Assembly: GCA_964549495.1 (NCBI GenBank)
Contig: CAZJWJ010000005.1
Span: 25,293-89,292, forward strand
Direction: 5' to 3'
Origin: JACKBJ01 sp964549495
GTDB taxonomy: Bacteria > Chloroflexota > Anaerolineae > Epilineales > Epilineaceae
DNA: 64,000 nucleotides
A model generated the notes under the pieces. The model did not search any database. It saw only the letters and a program-made list of their open reading frames with translations, and was not told the origin of the DNA. Position 1 is the stretch's first letter, and each line of letters starts with the position of its first letter. Below, piece after piece: positions 52,330 through 61,048 of this stretch. Position numbers and translations under genes: made by a program.

Positions 52330-55305
52330 ATGTCCGTGCTCGTCTCGACATCCCGCGCCGACTCGAGCCGACGCCGGCTCGTCGTCCTCTCGATCGCCAG
52401 CCTCGCGGCAGTGCTCGCCTTGGCCTCGGATCAACCGAAACCCGCCCGATCCCAGGCCGCCCAGCCCGCCGCCATCTGGATCGAGGGCGAGGCGGCCAAT
52501 CGGCACGACTTCAACCAGCACAATTGGTACAGCCGCGACGGCCTGCGGATGACCCAGCTCTCGCCCGGCCGGCCGGGCGGGCCGGCCGGCGACTGGCTGG
52601 CCCATTACAGCAACGGACCCACCGAGCCGGAGGCTCGCTACGACCTCGACGTGTCGGTCCCGGGCAGCTACACGCTGTGGATGCGCGCCAGCAGCTTCCA
52701 GACGAGCATGTGGTACGCCTTGGATGGTGGCCAGGCGGTGGACATCGACATGGACGCCGACCCGCGCGAGACCCTACGGCTCAACGAGCCGCCGGCCATC
52801 GACCTGCGCTTCATCAGCTGGTACCGCGTGGCCGAGCTGGATCTCGACGCCGGCGCGCATCGCCTGGTCTTCGGACTCCGACCGCGGCGCCAAGGCGGAC
52901 AGGAGACCCACGGCGGCATCGACGCCATCGCGCTGGCCAACTTCGCCTGGGCGCCTAGCGGCGGCATGCGGCCGGAGATCGATCCGCCGGAGCCGGCACC
53001 GGACGACTGGTATCCGCTGATCCCCACCGACGATCCCTTCGACCCGGCATCGGTCACCGATCTGAGCCCGCTGATCGAGGCGCCGGCCGGCCAGCGCGGT
53101 CCCCTGGAGCGCGACGGGGACGCGCTGCGCTTCGCCGACGGCAGCCCGGTCAAGCTCTGGGGCGTCAACGCCGCCATCGGCGGCAGCGATGCGGTGATGG
53201 AACGCCAGGCCCGGCATTATGTCAAACACGGCATCAACCTGGTGCGCTTGCACCCCGTCCAAGCCGAGCTCGGCCTGCTCCAGCGCGACCCGGACTCGGG
53301 CGAGCGCAGACTGGATCCCCAGCGCCTCGATCGCCTGGACCGCTGGTTCCACACCCTCAAGCAGCAGGGCATCTACATGCAGTGGTCGCTCTTCTACCCG
53401 CATGTGATCACGCCCGATGACGGCTATTCGGCCGATCTCTACGCCGAGCTGCCCGACTCGGGCGCCGGCAAGTCCACCTCCGGCTTCGTCAACCTCATGC
53501 CCCAGCTCCAGGCGGCCGAATGGGCCTGGGCCGAGCAGCTGCTGACCCACCGCAACCCCTACACCGGCCTGCGCTACTTCGAAGACCCGGCCTTGGCGGT
53601 GGTCGAGGTGCACAACGAGGACAGCATCTTCTGGCATTACCCGCTCAACCCGCTGGCGGCCGGCGACGACGGTGGCCGCTCGCTGGCCCGGCATCAAGCG
53701 GCCGTCCAGCGGATGTGGATGGAGTGGCTGCAAGGGCGTTATGGGAGCACAGCCGAGCTCTTGGCAGCCTGGGGCCCATCGGGCCAGGGCAGCCGGCCCG
53801 GCGACGCGCTCGACAACCCGGCCATGCCGATCTACGGTGCCTGGGAGATGGAGTCGGACGGGCCCTGGAACCGCAAGGGCGAGACGGCGCGCATGGGCGA
53901 CTTCACCCGCTTCCTGGCCGAGGCGCAGCGGGGCTACTTTTCCGAACGCGTGGCCCAGCTGCGCGCGCTGGGCTTCGAGGGCGTCACGGTCACCACCGCC
54001 TGGCAGGCCGGCGGCCCCTCCGGCCGTCTGGCCAACCTCTGGACCGACACCGCCGCCGACATGATCGACCGCCACAGCTACTTCGGCGGCCACGAGAACG
54101 ACCCCTTCTGGCGCATCACCGAGGGTCCAGTGCGCAACGACTCGCATCTCTCGCGGCCCGGCACCGGCATCCTGGCCACCGGCTTCGAACAGATCGAGGA
54201 CCGTCCCTTCATGATCTCCGAGTGGTCCCAGCAGCCGCCCAACGAATGGAAGGCCGAGATCGCGCCCTTGGTGGCCTTCTACGGCTTCGGTCTGCAGGGC
54301 TGGGATGCCAGCACCCACTTCCACTCGGCCCTGCCGCGCATCGGCGGCGGCTGGCCCAGCGACCTGACGCCCTGGTCCAGCGACACGCCGGCCTACATGG
54401 GCCAGTTCCCGGCCTTGGCCCGGGCCATCCACCAGGGGCATATCCAGGAGGGTGACGCGGCGGCCGCTCGCCGGTTGAACCTGGACGACATCTTCCGCGG
54501 CGTCGACGCGATCGAGCAGCAGACGCCCTCGGGCGGCTGGGACAGCGGACCCGGGAGTCTGGCCACACCCCGCGAGGTCTTCGCGCTCGGCCGGGTGAGC
54601 ACGCACTTCAACGACGCCACCGCAGATCTCGGTCGCTCCGCCCGTTCGGACTGGTCGGCGACCTGGGACCAGGCGGATCAGGTCCTTCGAAGCGCCACTG
54701 GCGACTTGACCTGGGACTATGGCGAGCGGGTCGTGACCGTCACCGCCGACCGGACGCAGGCGGTGATCGGCTTCGCCGGCGGCGGCAGCTTCGATTTGCC
54801 GGGTGCTTGGATCGAGGTCGACACGCCCTTCGTCAGCCTGATCCTGACCGCGCTCGACGACCGGCCGATCGGCCAGAGCGGTCACATCCTGGTCAGCGCG
54901 ATGGCCCGCGACCTTCCGACCGGTGCCATCCAATCCGAAGATGGCGGCCGGCTGGAGAATTTCGGCAACCCGCCGCTGATGCTCGAGCCGGTCCAGGCGC
55001 GGATCACGCTGAAGGGCGCGCCCATCGTCTCGGCCCGCCCGCTGGACATCCACGGCGTACCGCAGGCGGTCGAGCTCGATCGGGAGAGCAACACGGTCCA
55101 GATCGACGGACGCTACCGGACCTGGCTCTACGAGCTGCGCACCGAAGGCCAGGCCGAGCCGACGCCCACGGCGGTGGATCCAGGGCCGAGCGCGACGCGA
55201 CCGGCCAGCCCCGAACCCACCACCGGACCCGGCGAGTCCCCGACGCCCGAGCCCGATCCGCGCGGCGACCTCTTGCTGCCCTGGCTGGGACTGGAGTCCC
55301 GATGA
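52330..55305 (+). CDS. secreted glycoside hydrolase (clan A) with N-terminal carbohydrate-binding module
   Basis: About 991 residues. A signal sequence (LVVLSIASLAAVLALAS) is followed by a CBM-like jelly roll (about 45-205, IWIEGEAANRHDFNQHNW to HRLVFGLRP). The TIM-barrel region (about 265-690) contains VKLWGVNAAIGG, GINLVRLHPVQ, an acid/base candidate VVEVHNEDSIFWHY (NE-D rather than NE-P), and the nucleophile candidate MISEWSQQPPNEW. A beta-rich C-terminal domain, a Pro/Thr linker and DLLLPWLGLESR (the LP motif at the extreme C-terminus) complete it. Acts outside the cell on an unknown glycan. The start is ATG at 52330 or GTG at 52336. Confidence 0.82.
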   Translation: MSVLVSTSRADSSRRRLVVLSIASLAAVLALASDQPKPARSQAAQPAAIWIEGEAANRHDFNQHNWYSRDGLRMTQLSPGRPGGPAGDWLAHYSNGPTEPEARYDLDVSVPGSYTLWMRASSFQTSMWYALDGGQAVDIDMDADPRETLRLNEPPAIDLRFISWYRVAELDLDAGAHRLVFGLRPRRQGGQETHGGIDAIALANFAWAPSGGMRPEIDPPEPAPDDWYPLIPTDDPFDPASVTDLSPLIEAPAGQRGPLERDGDALRFADGSPVKLWGVNAAIGGSDAVMERQARHYVKHGINLVRLHPVQAELGLLQRDPDSGERRLDPQRLDRLDRWFHTLKQQGIYMQWSLFYPHVITPDDGYSADLYAELPDSGAGKSTSGFVNLMPQLQAAEWAWAEQLLTHRNPYTGLRYFEDPALAVVEVHNEDSIFWHYPLNPLAAGDDGGRSLARHQAAVQRMWMEWLQGRYGSTAELLAAWGPSGQGSRPGDALDNPAMPIYGAWEMESDGPWNRKGETARMGDFTRFLAEAQRGYFSERVAQLRALGFEGVTVTTAWQAGGPSGRLANLWTDTAADMIDRHSYFGGHENDPFWRITEGPVRNDSHLSRPGTGILATGFEQIEDRPFMISEWSQQPPNEWKAEIAPLVAFYGFGLQGWDASTHFHSALPRIGGGWPSDLTPWSSDTPAYMGQFPALARAIHQGHIQEGDAAAARRLNLDDIFRGVDAIEQQTPSGGWDSGPGSLATPREVFALGRVSTHFNDATADLGRSARSDWSATWDQADQVLRSATGDLTWDYGERVVTVTADRTQAVIGFAGGGSFDLPGAWIEVDTPFVSLILTALDDRPIGQSGHILVSAMARDLPTGAIQSEDGGRLENFGNPPLMLEPVQARITLKGAPIVSARPLDIHGVPQAVELDRESNTVQIDGRYRTWLYELRTEGQAEPTPTAVDPGPSATRPASPEPTTGPGESPTPEPDPRGDLLLPWLGLESR

Positions 55306-55371
55306 GCCGTGCCATCATCTGAGTCCGACGCGTCCGTGGGTGGCGACTGCGGCACCGCAGAAAGTCCTTGG

Positions 55372-55557
55372 GCTAGGGCGCGTTCGCAAGACTCGTTTCG
55401 GCTGCACACGGGTCAGCACGCCCGCTGTCTGCGCGGCTGACGCGGCTGGGTGCTCAACGGGGCGCTGCCCCGTCTCCGCGCCCATCCACGCCATCCACTT
55501 GTCACCGAACGCGCTGACCCATGCTCGCTCGAATCCGTTCTGCAAACGCGCCCTAGC
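55372..55557. repeat. 186-bp imperfect foldback (palindromic) element
   Basis: The outer 13 bases (GCTAGGGCGCGTT at 55372-55384) recur inverted at 55545-55557. GGGTCAGC at 55410-55417 is mirrored by GCTGACCC at 55513-55520. A perfect 7-bp hairpin ACGGGGC-GCT-GCCCCGT (55457-55473) sits at the exact centre. Regions between these are roughly 70-80% complementary, so the whole element can fold into one long hairpin. It lies in a 414-bp gene-free stretch (55306-55719) between the glycosidase and the haem-sensor gene. I see no target-site duplication and no ORF of its own. It could be a MITE-like mobile repeat or an RNA structure. Confidence 0.6.
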
Positions 55558-55636
55558 GAGATCGTCGAGCGGGCCGTGCGGGGCGAACCACCGAGGTGAG
55601 GCGATCGACGACCCTCGAGACTCGCTCGGATCCAGG

Positions 55637-55664
55637 TTGACAGGTGATGAAGCTGGGTTAGACT
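55637..55664 (+). promoter_or_regulatory. sigma70-type promoter for the haem-sensor/cyclase genes
   Basis: TTGACA (55637-55642) and TAGACT (55659-55664) with a 16-bp spacer. Its position rules out the GTG at 55666 as a start and supports the ATG at 55720, leaving a leader of about 50 bases. It lies 80 bases after the foldback element. Confidence 0.68.
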
Positions 55665-55719
55665 CGTGCGCGACGCGATCGATCCGGTAGCTCGGAGCAC
55701 ACGGGGGGCCTGCTGCGCG

Positions 55720-56592
55720 ATGGGGGTTCGGACGAAATTCAACTTGGTCGTCGGGCTGGTCTTCCTGGCCGGCCTGCTCATCTCGGGCCTGCTCTCCTGG
55801 CGCCAGCTGAACCGCTCGGCACGCCAGGAGGTGCTGGAGAACGCGGGCATCATGATGAGCGCCGCCTTCGCCATCCGGAACTACACGGTCGACGAGATCC
55901 GCCCCTTGATCGATCTGGATGCGCACGAAGAGTTCATCCCCGAGACGGTGCCGGCCTTCGCGGCCACCGAGGCCTTCGAGGCCCTGCGCGCCGACCGGCC
56001 CGAGTTCAGCTACCGCGAGGCCACGCTCAACCCGACCAACCCGCGCGACCAGGCGGTCGATTGGGAATCCGACGTCATCCAACGCTTCCGCAACGACGGC
56101 GAGCTGGGCGAGTTGGTCGGCGAGCGCGAGACCCCGAGCGGTCGGGTGCTATGGATGGCCCGCCCGATCCGCATCACCGACCCCAACTGCCTGGCCTGCC
56201 ACAGCACGCCGGATGCGGCACCGGCCAGCCTCATCCGAACCTACGGCGATGCCAACGGATTCGGCTGGCAGCTCGACGAGGTGGTCGGCAGCCAGATCGT
56301 CACCGTGCCGATGGAGGTGGCTATCGACAAGGCGCGCCAGGCCTTCCTGTTGGTCATCGCCTCCTTGGCCGGCATCTTCGCCCTCCTCTTCGGCGTGCTC
56401 AACTTCATGCTCGGCAGCTTGGTGGTTCAGCCCATCACCCGCATCTCGCGCGTGGCCGACGAAGTGAGCATGGGCAATATGGACATCCCCGAGTTCGAAG
56501 CGGATCGCGAGGACGAGATCGGCACCTTGGAGGCCTCCTTCAACCGCATGCGCCGCAGCCTCGAGCGCGCGATGTCGATGATCCAAGGCTGA
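55720..56592 (+). CDS. haem-binding sensor (DUF3365/Tll0287-like) with HAMP domain
   Basis: 290 residues. TM1 at about 8-28; an extracytoplasmic domain (30-205) of the DUF3365 type with a c-type haem motif, NCLACH (C157, C160, H161), and the paired VLWMARPIRITDPNC segment. TM2 is at about 208-235, then a HAMP domain (235-285, VVQPITRISRVADEVSMGNM, then EIGTLEASFNRM). The protein ends after HAMP, with no kinase, cyclase or methyl-accepting domain. The next gene, 37 bases downstream in the same direction, encodes a class III nucleotidyl cyclase, so the two probably form a split receptor cyclase that senses redox or a gas. That pairing is inference. Confidence 0.87.
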   Translation: MGVRTKFNLVVGLVFLAGLLISGLLSWRQLNRSARQEVLENAGIMMSAAFAIRNYTVDEIRPLIDLDAHEEFIPETVPAFAATEAFEALRADRPEFSYREATLNPTNPRDQAVDWESDVIQRFRNDGELGELVGERETPSGRVLWMARPIRITDPNCLACHSTPDAAPASLIRTYGDANGFGWQLDEVVGSQIVTVPMEVAIDKARQAFLLVIASLAGIFALLFGVLNFMLGSLVVQPITRISRVADEVSMGNMDIPEFEADREDEIGTLEASFNRMRRSLERAMSMIQG

Positions 56593-56629
56593 ACGAGGCG
56601 GTCACCGGTCCGCAAAGGAAGCCCTCTCG

Positions 56630-57787
56630 ATGGAACCGAAGAAGAACCGCACCATCATCTGCAGCGTGGTCTTTTTGGACATCGTCGGCTACAGCCTGTT
56701 GCCGGTGGCGCGGCAGCACCGGGTCAAGGATCGCTTCAACGCGCTGGTGGCGGCGCAGATCGAGCGCATCCCAACCGACGAACGCATCATCCTGGATACC
56801 GGCGACGGCGCAGCGCTGTGCTTCATCGGCGATCCGGAGGATGCGCTCTTCGTGGCCATGGACCTGCGCAACGACATCGCCGCCGAGCCGGAGATCGAAG
56901 GCGAGCCCTATCCGGCCGTGCGGATCGGCATCAACCTGGGGCCGGTCCGGGCCGTGCAGGACCTCAACGGCCGGATGAACCTGATCGGCGACGGCATCAA
57001 CGTCGGCCAGCGCATCATGAGCTTCTGCGATCCCGAGCAAATCCTGGTCTCGCGCTCCTACTTCGAGGTGGTCGGCTGCCTGTCCAACAAGCATGCCGCA
57101 CTCTTCAAGTACCACGGCGCTCGCCAGGACAAGCACGTCCGCGAGCACGTGATCTACGAGGTGCACCTGGAGGCGGCCGACGAGAGCACCCGGATCGGGT
57201 TTTCCGAGCCAGAGGCCGGTGCATCCGACTCGCCTTCCGCTTCGATCCGTGCTCCCTACACGATGGAGGTCGTGGACCACGCTTCCGAATCCGCCACCGA
57301 GCCCACAACGGGTTCCGATGTGGTCACGCTCGAGTCGGCTTGGCTCGATTCCGTTCAGCACGATCTGGCCGTCCAGATCGGCCCCTTGGCGACCGTCCTC
57401 GTCCGGCGGGCCAAGACCTCGGCCCGCAACGTCGACGACTTCCTGCGCATCTTGGCCAGCGCCCTGCCCGAGCACGACCGGCCGGCCTTCATCGCCCGCT
57501 CGGCGCCCGGTGACGGCCCGGCGGACGAGTCCGGCTCGCCATCCTCGGGCGCACGATCGGACGCGGCCGAACTCGGGGGAAAGGTGCGGGCCTGGACCGA
57601 TGACGAGCGGGCTCGGATCGAGCAGGCCTTGGCCAAGCAGGTCGGCCCGATGGCCAAGATCCTGGTCGAGCGCGCCGTGACGCGGTGCAGCAGCCTAGCC
57701 GAGCTCTGCAGCAGCCTGGCGGGAGAACTCGACCGAGCCGAACAGCGCAATGCCTTCTTGGCCGCGATGGACGGCTCGCTAGACTGA
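56630..57787 (+). CDS. class III adenylate/guanylate cyclase with two C-terminal helical repeats
   Basis: 385 residues. Residues 8-185 are a class III catalytic domain: metal aspartates in FLDIVGYS (Asp17) and DTGDGAALCF (Asp58), and the transition-state Asn/Arg pair in GDGINVGQRI (N-x3-R). The substrate-specifying residues cannot be settled by eye, so cAMP versus cGMP is open. A Ser/Ala-rich linker leads to two copies of a short helical module (about 243-292 and 327-380) sharing IGPLATVLVRRAKT / VGPMAKILVERAVT. No membrane helix, so it is cytoplasmic and probably driven by the HAMP protein encoded upstream. Expected cyclase homodimer. Confidence 0.88.
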   Translation: MEPKKNRTIICSVVFLDIVGYSLLPVARQHRVKDRFNALVAAQIERIPTDERIILDTGDGAALCFIGDPEDALFVAMDLRNDIAAEPEIEGEPYPAVRIGINLGPVRAVQDLNGRMNLIGDGINVGQRIMSFCDPEQILVSRSYFEVVGCLSNKHAALFKYHGARQDKHVREHVIYEVHLEAADESTRIGFSEPEAGASDSPSASIRAPYTMEVVDHASESATEPTTGSDVVTLESAWLDSVQHDLAVQIGPLATVLVRRAKTSARNVDDFLRILASALPEHDRPAFIARSAPGDGPADESGSPSSGARSDAAELGGKVRAWTDDERARIEQALAKQVGPMAKILVERAVTRCSSLAELCSSLAGELDRAEQRNAFLAAMDGSLD

Positions 57788-57803
57788 TCCCGAGTGCGCC
57801 GCA

Positions 57804-57834
57804 CCCCGTCGATCGAGCGCGAGGATCGACGGGG
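57804..57834 (+). terminator. 11-bp perfect hairpin after the cyclase gene
   Basis: CCCCGTCGATC (57804-57814) pairs perfectly with 57824-57834 around a nine-base loop, 17 bases after the cyclase stop codon. No T-tract. Confidence 0.55.
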
Positions 57835-57849
57835 CGCCGGCACGTCACC

Positions 57850-57873
57850 GCCGTCGGAGCCGGCTCCGACGGC
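57850..57873. terminator. 24-bp perfect palindrome between convergent genes
   Basis: Perfect palindrome, each arm GCCGTCGGAGCC or its complement. It lies 10 bases beyond the stop of the minus-strand VWA gene and 15 bases from the hairpin that follows the cyclase gene, so the two convergent genes appear to have one palindrome each. Confidence 0.55.
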
Positions 57874-57883
57874 CCGTCTGGAC

Positions 57884-59767
57884 TCATGGATCCTCGCAGA
57901 CCGTGCGCTCGGCGATCTCGGCGTAGATCCGCTCGAGCGCCTCGGCATCGTCGACCGGATAGTAGCGATCGGCCGCACCGGCCACGTCGACCATCAGCGG
58001 CACGTCGATGTCACCTCCGACCCCGATGACGAAGCGATCGGCGACCTCCCCCAGCCGGGCGCCGGCCTGGCGTACCGCCTCGGGCGTCGTCCGCGTGGGC
58101 TGCCCGTCGGTCATCAGCACCACGACCTGGCGGGCTTCGGGCCGTGCCCGCTGACCCGTCAGCTCGGCTCGCGCCGCGTCCAGGGCCAGATCGATGCGCG
58201 TGTAGGGTGCGGTCTCGATCCGGTCGATGGCCGCGAAGAGCGCGGATCGGTCCGCGCTGAGCTCCGAGAGCAGGAAGGTCTGGTCGTTGAAGGCCAGCAC
58301 GGCCGCATGGTCGACCGGACGGAGCAGTTCGACGAAGCGCTTGGCACCGGCCTGGGCGGCCTCGATGCGCGGCCGGCCGGCCCCCGTCAGCGTGCGCATG
58401 CTGGTCGAGGCATCGATGACCAGCACGATGTCGACCGGGATGTCACGCTCCAAGCAGCGGCGCAGGTTCAAGATCGGGAGGTAGATCGGTGCCGGGGTCG
58501 GGCTGGGCGTCATGGTCGGCGTGCTGGTCGGCGTCGGACTGGGCCGATCGGTGGGCGTTGCGGTCGCGGTGTTCGTCGCCGTCGGGGTCGGTGTGTCGGT
58601 GGCGGTTGGCGGCACGACCACCGTTGAGGGCGGCGGCGGCACGCAGAGCTCCGTCACGGTCAAGACCGTCGTCGGCAGGCTCATCCGTCCGATGGCACCG
58701 CGTGTATCGCGGAACTCGACCTCGGAGTCCATGGCCACCGTGTAGGTCGTGACCTCGGCCGGCGCGACCCGATAGCCCAGCTCGGCTCCGGACTTGGAGA
58801 TGAAGCGCAGGTCCCAGCTCAGGCTGCGGTCGTCCGGGTCCCAGGCGGCCACGGGCACGGCGCTGTCCGGGACGTATTCGAGGCCCTCGGGCAAGGTGTC
58901 GACGATCTGCATCGAGCGCAGGAAGATGTCGGTGACCTCGTCGGCGATGTCACGGAAGATGCGCGTCAGGCCGCTGGTGCCCTGCGACTCGAAGTAGTAG
59001 CGCCGGCTAGACGCCATCTGGGCCATGGCCGCGCAGCCGCCCGGGGTCCCGTTCTCGATGCAGACCGCGATGACCAGGATGTCCTGCTGCTTGGCCCGGC
59101 CGGCCGAGCGAACCGCCTCCTGGGGCGGAAAGGTCTGCCCTCCGTCCGAGAGCACGACCATCACGTCGACGGGCGTGACCGGCGAGTCTCGCCGCTCTCG
59201 GGTCAGCTGGTTCGTGGCCTCGGTGATGGCGTCCGGCAGGTTGTCGTTGATGTCGTTGGCCAGCACGTCCAGCGAGCCGATCCGGCTCCGCACTTGTCCC
59301 AGGTTATCGGTGAGGCGCAGATCGATCCGCGGCCGGCCCCCGTGCGAGACGATGCCGACCTTGGTGTTGGGATTGTTCGCATTGTCCAATGCGTCGACCA
59401 GGGCGCGCGCCGCTTCCTTCACGTCTCGGATGGGCTGGCCGGTCATCGAACCCGAACGGTCGATGACCAGGAAGATGTGCAGCGGTACGGCCTCGCAGGA
59501 GACCTTGACGGTCACCGAAACCGCCGCGGTCTCGCATTGCCGGATGTGGGTCGGGGAGATCACACGCGTCGAGAGGGGCAATCCCGACTCCGGATCCAGG
59601 TCGGAGCAGCTCGATGCTTCGCCGCCCTGGAAGCTCGGAGCGGCCGCGAGCGGTTCGACCCGCTGAAGGGGCAGCCAGGCCATCTGCATCGTGCCGAGCG
59701 CGATGCAGATGGCAAGAGCGCCAAGATTTCCGGTAGGAACGTGGGTGATCAAGGTAGCGCGTCTCAT
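57884..59767 (-). CDS. exported protein with two von Willebrand A domains and Pro/Thr linker
   Basis: 627 residues from the ATG at 59767 (GGAGGT upstream). Signal peptide; first VWA domain (about 90-280) with an intact metal site IFLVIDRSGSMTG; DUF11-like beta domain (VDTLPEGLEYVPDSAVPV); a TPTATNTATATPTDRPSPT linker ending in IYLPILNLRR; second VWA domain (about 440-627) with IVLVIDASTSMR. This is the paralogue of the protein at 33375-35285, with the same order of parts, but here both metal sites are intact. Likely a surface adhesion or matrix-binding protein. It diverges from the DtxR-family regulator gene. Confidence 0.86.
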   Translation of the reverse strand: MRRATLITHVPTGNLGALAICIALGTMQMAWLPLQRVEPLAAAPSFQGGEASSCSDLDPESGLPLSTRVISPTHIRQCETAAVSVTVKVSCEAVPLHIFLVIDRSGSMTGQPIRDVKEAARALVDALDNANNPNTKVGIVSHGGRPRIDLRLTDNLGQVRSRIGSLDVLANDINDNLPDAITEATNQLTRERRDSPVTPVDVMVVLSDGGQTFPPQEAVRSAGRAKQQDILVIAVCIENGTPGGCAAMAQMASSRRYYFESQGTSGLTRIFRDIADEVTDIFLRSMQIVDTLPEGLEYVPDSAVPVAAWDPDDRSLSWDLRFISKSGAELGYRVAPAEVTTYTVAMDSEVEFRDTRGAIGRMSLPTTVLTVTELCVPPPPSTVVVPPTATDTPTPTATNTATATPTDRPSPTPTSTPTMTPSPTPAPIYLPILNLRRCLERDIPVDIVLVIDASTSMRTLTGAGRPRIEAAQAGAKRFVELLRPVDHAAVLAFNDQTFLLSELSADRSALFAAIDRIETAPYTRIDLALDAARAELTGQRARPEARQVVVLMTDGQPTRTTPEAVRQAGARLGEVADRFVIGVGGDIDVPLMVDVAGAADRYYPVDDAEALERIYAEIAERTVCEDP

Positions 59768-59910
59768 CGCTCGACCTCCATGGTCGCGATCACGGACCCG
59801 ATTGCAGGCACGCGATCTTTCTCCTTTAATGAGGTTAACGCAAACCACGGGAGATTCTGGACACCCGGTCGTCAGATTCGTCACGCGCAAGTCAGCCTTC
59901 GGAGCCCTCG
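59768..59910. promoter_or_regulatory. divergent promoter region between VWA gene and DtxR regulator
   Basis: 143 bases. An AT-rich island at about 59817-59845 stands out from the GC-rich surroundings and includes TTTAATGAGGTTAACGC with a GTTAAC palindrome. It could hold promoters for either gene and a site for the DtxR-type regulator, but I find no good -35/-10 pair or DtxR-type consensus, so this is a weak call. Confidence 0.3.
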
Positions 59911-60615
59911 ATGTCCATGCAACGGGCCAGCGGCCCAGCCTTGTCGGAGACCAGCGAGAACTACCTCAAGGCCATCTTCGAGCTGGGGGCGAACGGTGAC
60001 CGGGTGACGACCTCCGCGCTGGCCGATCACTTCGAGGTGGCACCGGCCTCGGTCACCGGCATGCTCAAGAAGCTGTCGACCGATCGGCCGGCGCTCATCG
60101 ACTATCGTCCGCGCCAGGGCGCGCGGCTGACCCCGGTCGGGCGCCGCATCGCCGTCGAGGTCATCCGGCACCACCGCCTGATCGAGCTCTACCTGCACGA
60201 GGCGCTGGGCTTCGGGCGCGACGAGGTCCACGAAGAAGCCGAACGGCTCGAGCACGTGATCTCGGAAGCTTTCGAGGACCGGATGGCAGAGGTCCTGGGC
60301 GACCCGGAGTACGACCCGCATGGCGCCCCCATCCCGCGCAAGGACGGCAGCATCCCCGAGCAGCGCGGGCAGGCGATCGATGCGCTGGCGCCAGGCGTCC
60401 AGGCCGTCGTGGTCCGCGTGCCGGACCGCGACGGGGATCGCTCGCGCCGGCTCGAGGCGCTGGGCATCGCGCCGGGATCGCGGCTCCGCTGCGCAGCCGC
60501 CCGGGTGGGAGAGGGATCCCTGAGACTCGAGATCCTCCAGGACGAAGGCTGGGTGCAGCACGAGTTGGATTCGGAGACCTTGCGGGGCGTGCGCGTCGAA
60601 CCCGCGAAAGACTGA
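59911..60615 (+). CDS. DtxR/MntR-family metal-dependent transcriptional regulator
   Basis: 234 residues; GGAG eight bases before the ATG. Residues 12-75 are the winged-helix domain (LSETSENYLKAIFELG, TSALADHFEVAPASVTGMLKKL). The dimerisation/metal-binding domain follows (VIRHHRLIELYLHEALGF, EEAERLEHVISEAFEDRM, with His and Glu ligands). The C-terminus is a FeoA/SH3-like domain. These proteins repress iron or manganese uptake genes when metal-loaded. No transport gene is adjacent; the divergent VWA gene and itself are the nearest candidate targets. Metal (Fe or Mn) cannot be assigned by eye. Confidence 0.9.
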   Translation: MSMQRASGPALSETSENYLKAIFELGANGDRVTTSALADHFEVAPASVTGMLKKLSTDRPALIDYRPRQGARLTPVGRRIAVEVIRHHRLIELYLHEALGFGRDEVHEEAERLEHVISEAFEDRMAEVLGDPEYDPHGAPIPRKDGSIPEQRGQAIDALAPGVQAVVVRVPDRDGDRSRRLEALGIAPGSRLRCAAARVGEGSLRLEILQDEGWVQHELDSETLRGVRVEPAKD

Positions 60616-60664
60616 GCGCCGGTTTCTTGGAGCATGTCCGGCTGCGCCGTGACCGGGAATCCGA

Positions 60665-61045
60665 TCAGGACCCGGGCGCCATCGCCAAGCCGAGAGCCGC
60701 GGCCGCCACGCCCAAGAGCAGGCTGCCCAGGGCATAGCCGATGCCGGCCAGCCCGCGGCCGGCCCGCAGCAGCTCGACGGTCTCCAGTCCGAAGGACGAA
60801 AAGGTCGTCAGGCCACCGAGCAAGCCGGTGACCAAGAGCAAGCGTGCCGGCTCCGAGAGCCCCGATCGCCCGTCCAGGGTCCAGCCCATGACCAGGCCGA
60901 TCAGGAAGCAGCCGACCAGGTTGACCGCCAAGGTGCCCCAGGGCAGGCCGGCGCCGAAGAGCCGATGCGCCATCAGGGTCACGAGATAGCGGCCGACGGC
61001 ACCCAAGGCACCGCCGGCCGCGACCAAGACGATCCGGTCGAGCAC
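60665..61045 (-). CDS. crcB: fluoride ion channel CrcB/Fluc
   Basis: 126 residues, four helices. Family marks are GGALGAVGRYLVT at the N-terminus, WGTLAVNLVGCFLIGL and GLLGGLTTFSSFGLE. It exports fluoride as an antiparallel dimer; many genomes carry two adjacent genes, only one is present here. It starts three bases after the upstream gene ends, so it is the last gene of the DUF2089 operon rather than a riboswitch-controlled unit. Confidence 0.93.
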   Translation of the reverse strand: MLDRIVLVAAGGALGAVGRYLVTLMAHRLFGAGLPWGTLAVNLVGCFLIGLVMGWTLDGRSGLSEPARLLLVTGLLGGLTTFSSFGLETVELLRAGRGLAGIGYALGSLLLGVAAAALGLAMAPGS

Positions 61046-61048
61046 CGT

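Noticed and set aside
52774..55053. 759-residue minus-strand frame opposite the secreted glycosidase
   Set aside because: Antisense shadow without motif or start signal.
55315..56082. 255-residue minus-strand frame crossing the foldback element
   Set aside because: It runs from the sensor gene's antisense through the palindromic element and has no ribosome site; the element's symmetry explains the sequence better than coding does.
61046..61048. fluoride riboswitch upstream of crcB
   Set aside because: Only three bases separate crcB from the upstream gene, so there is no room for a leader.
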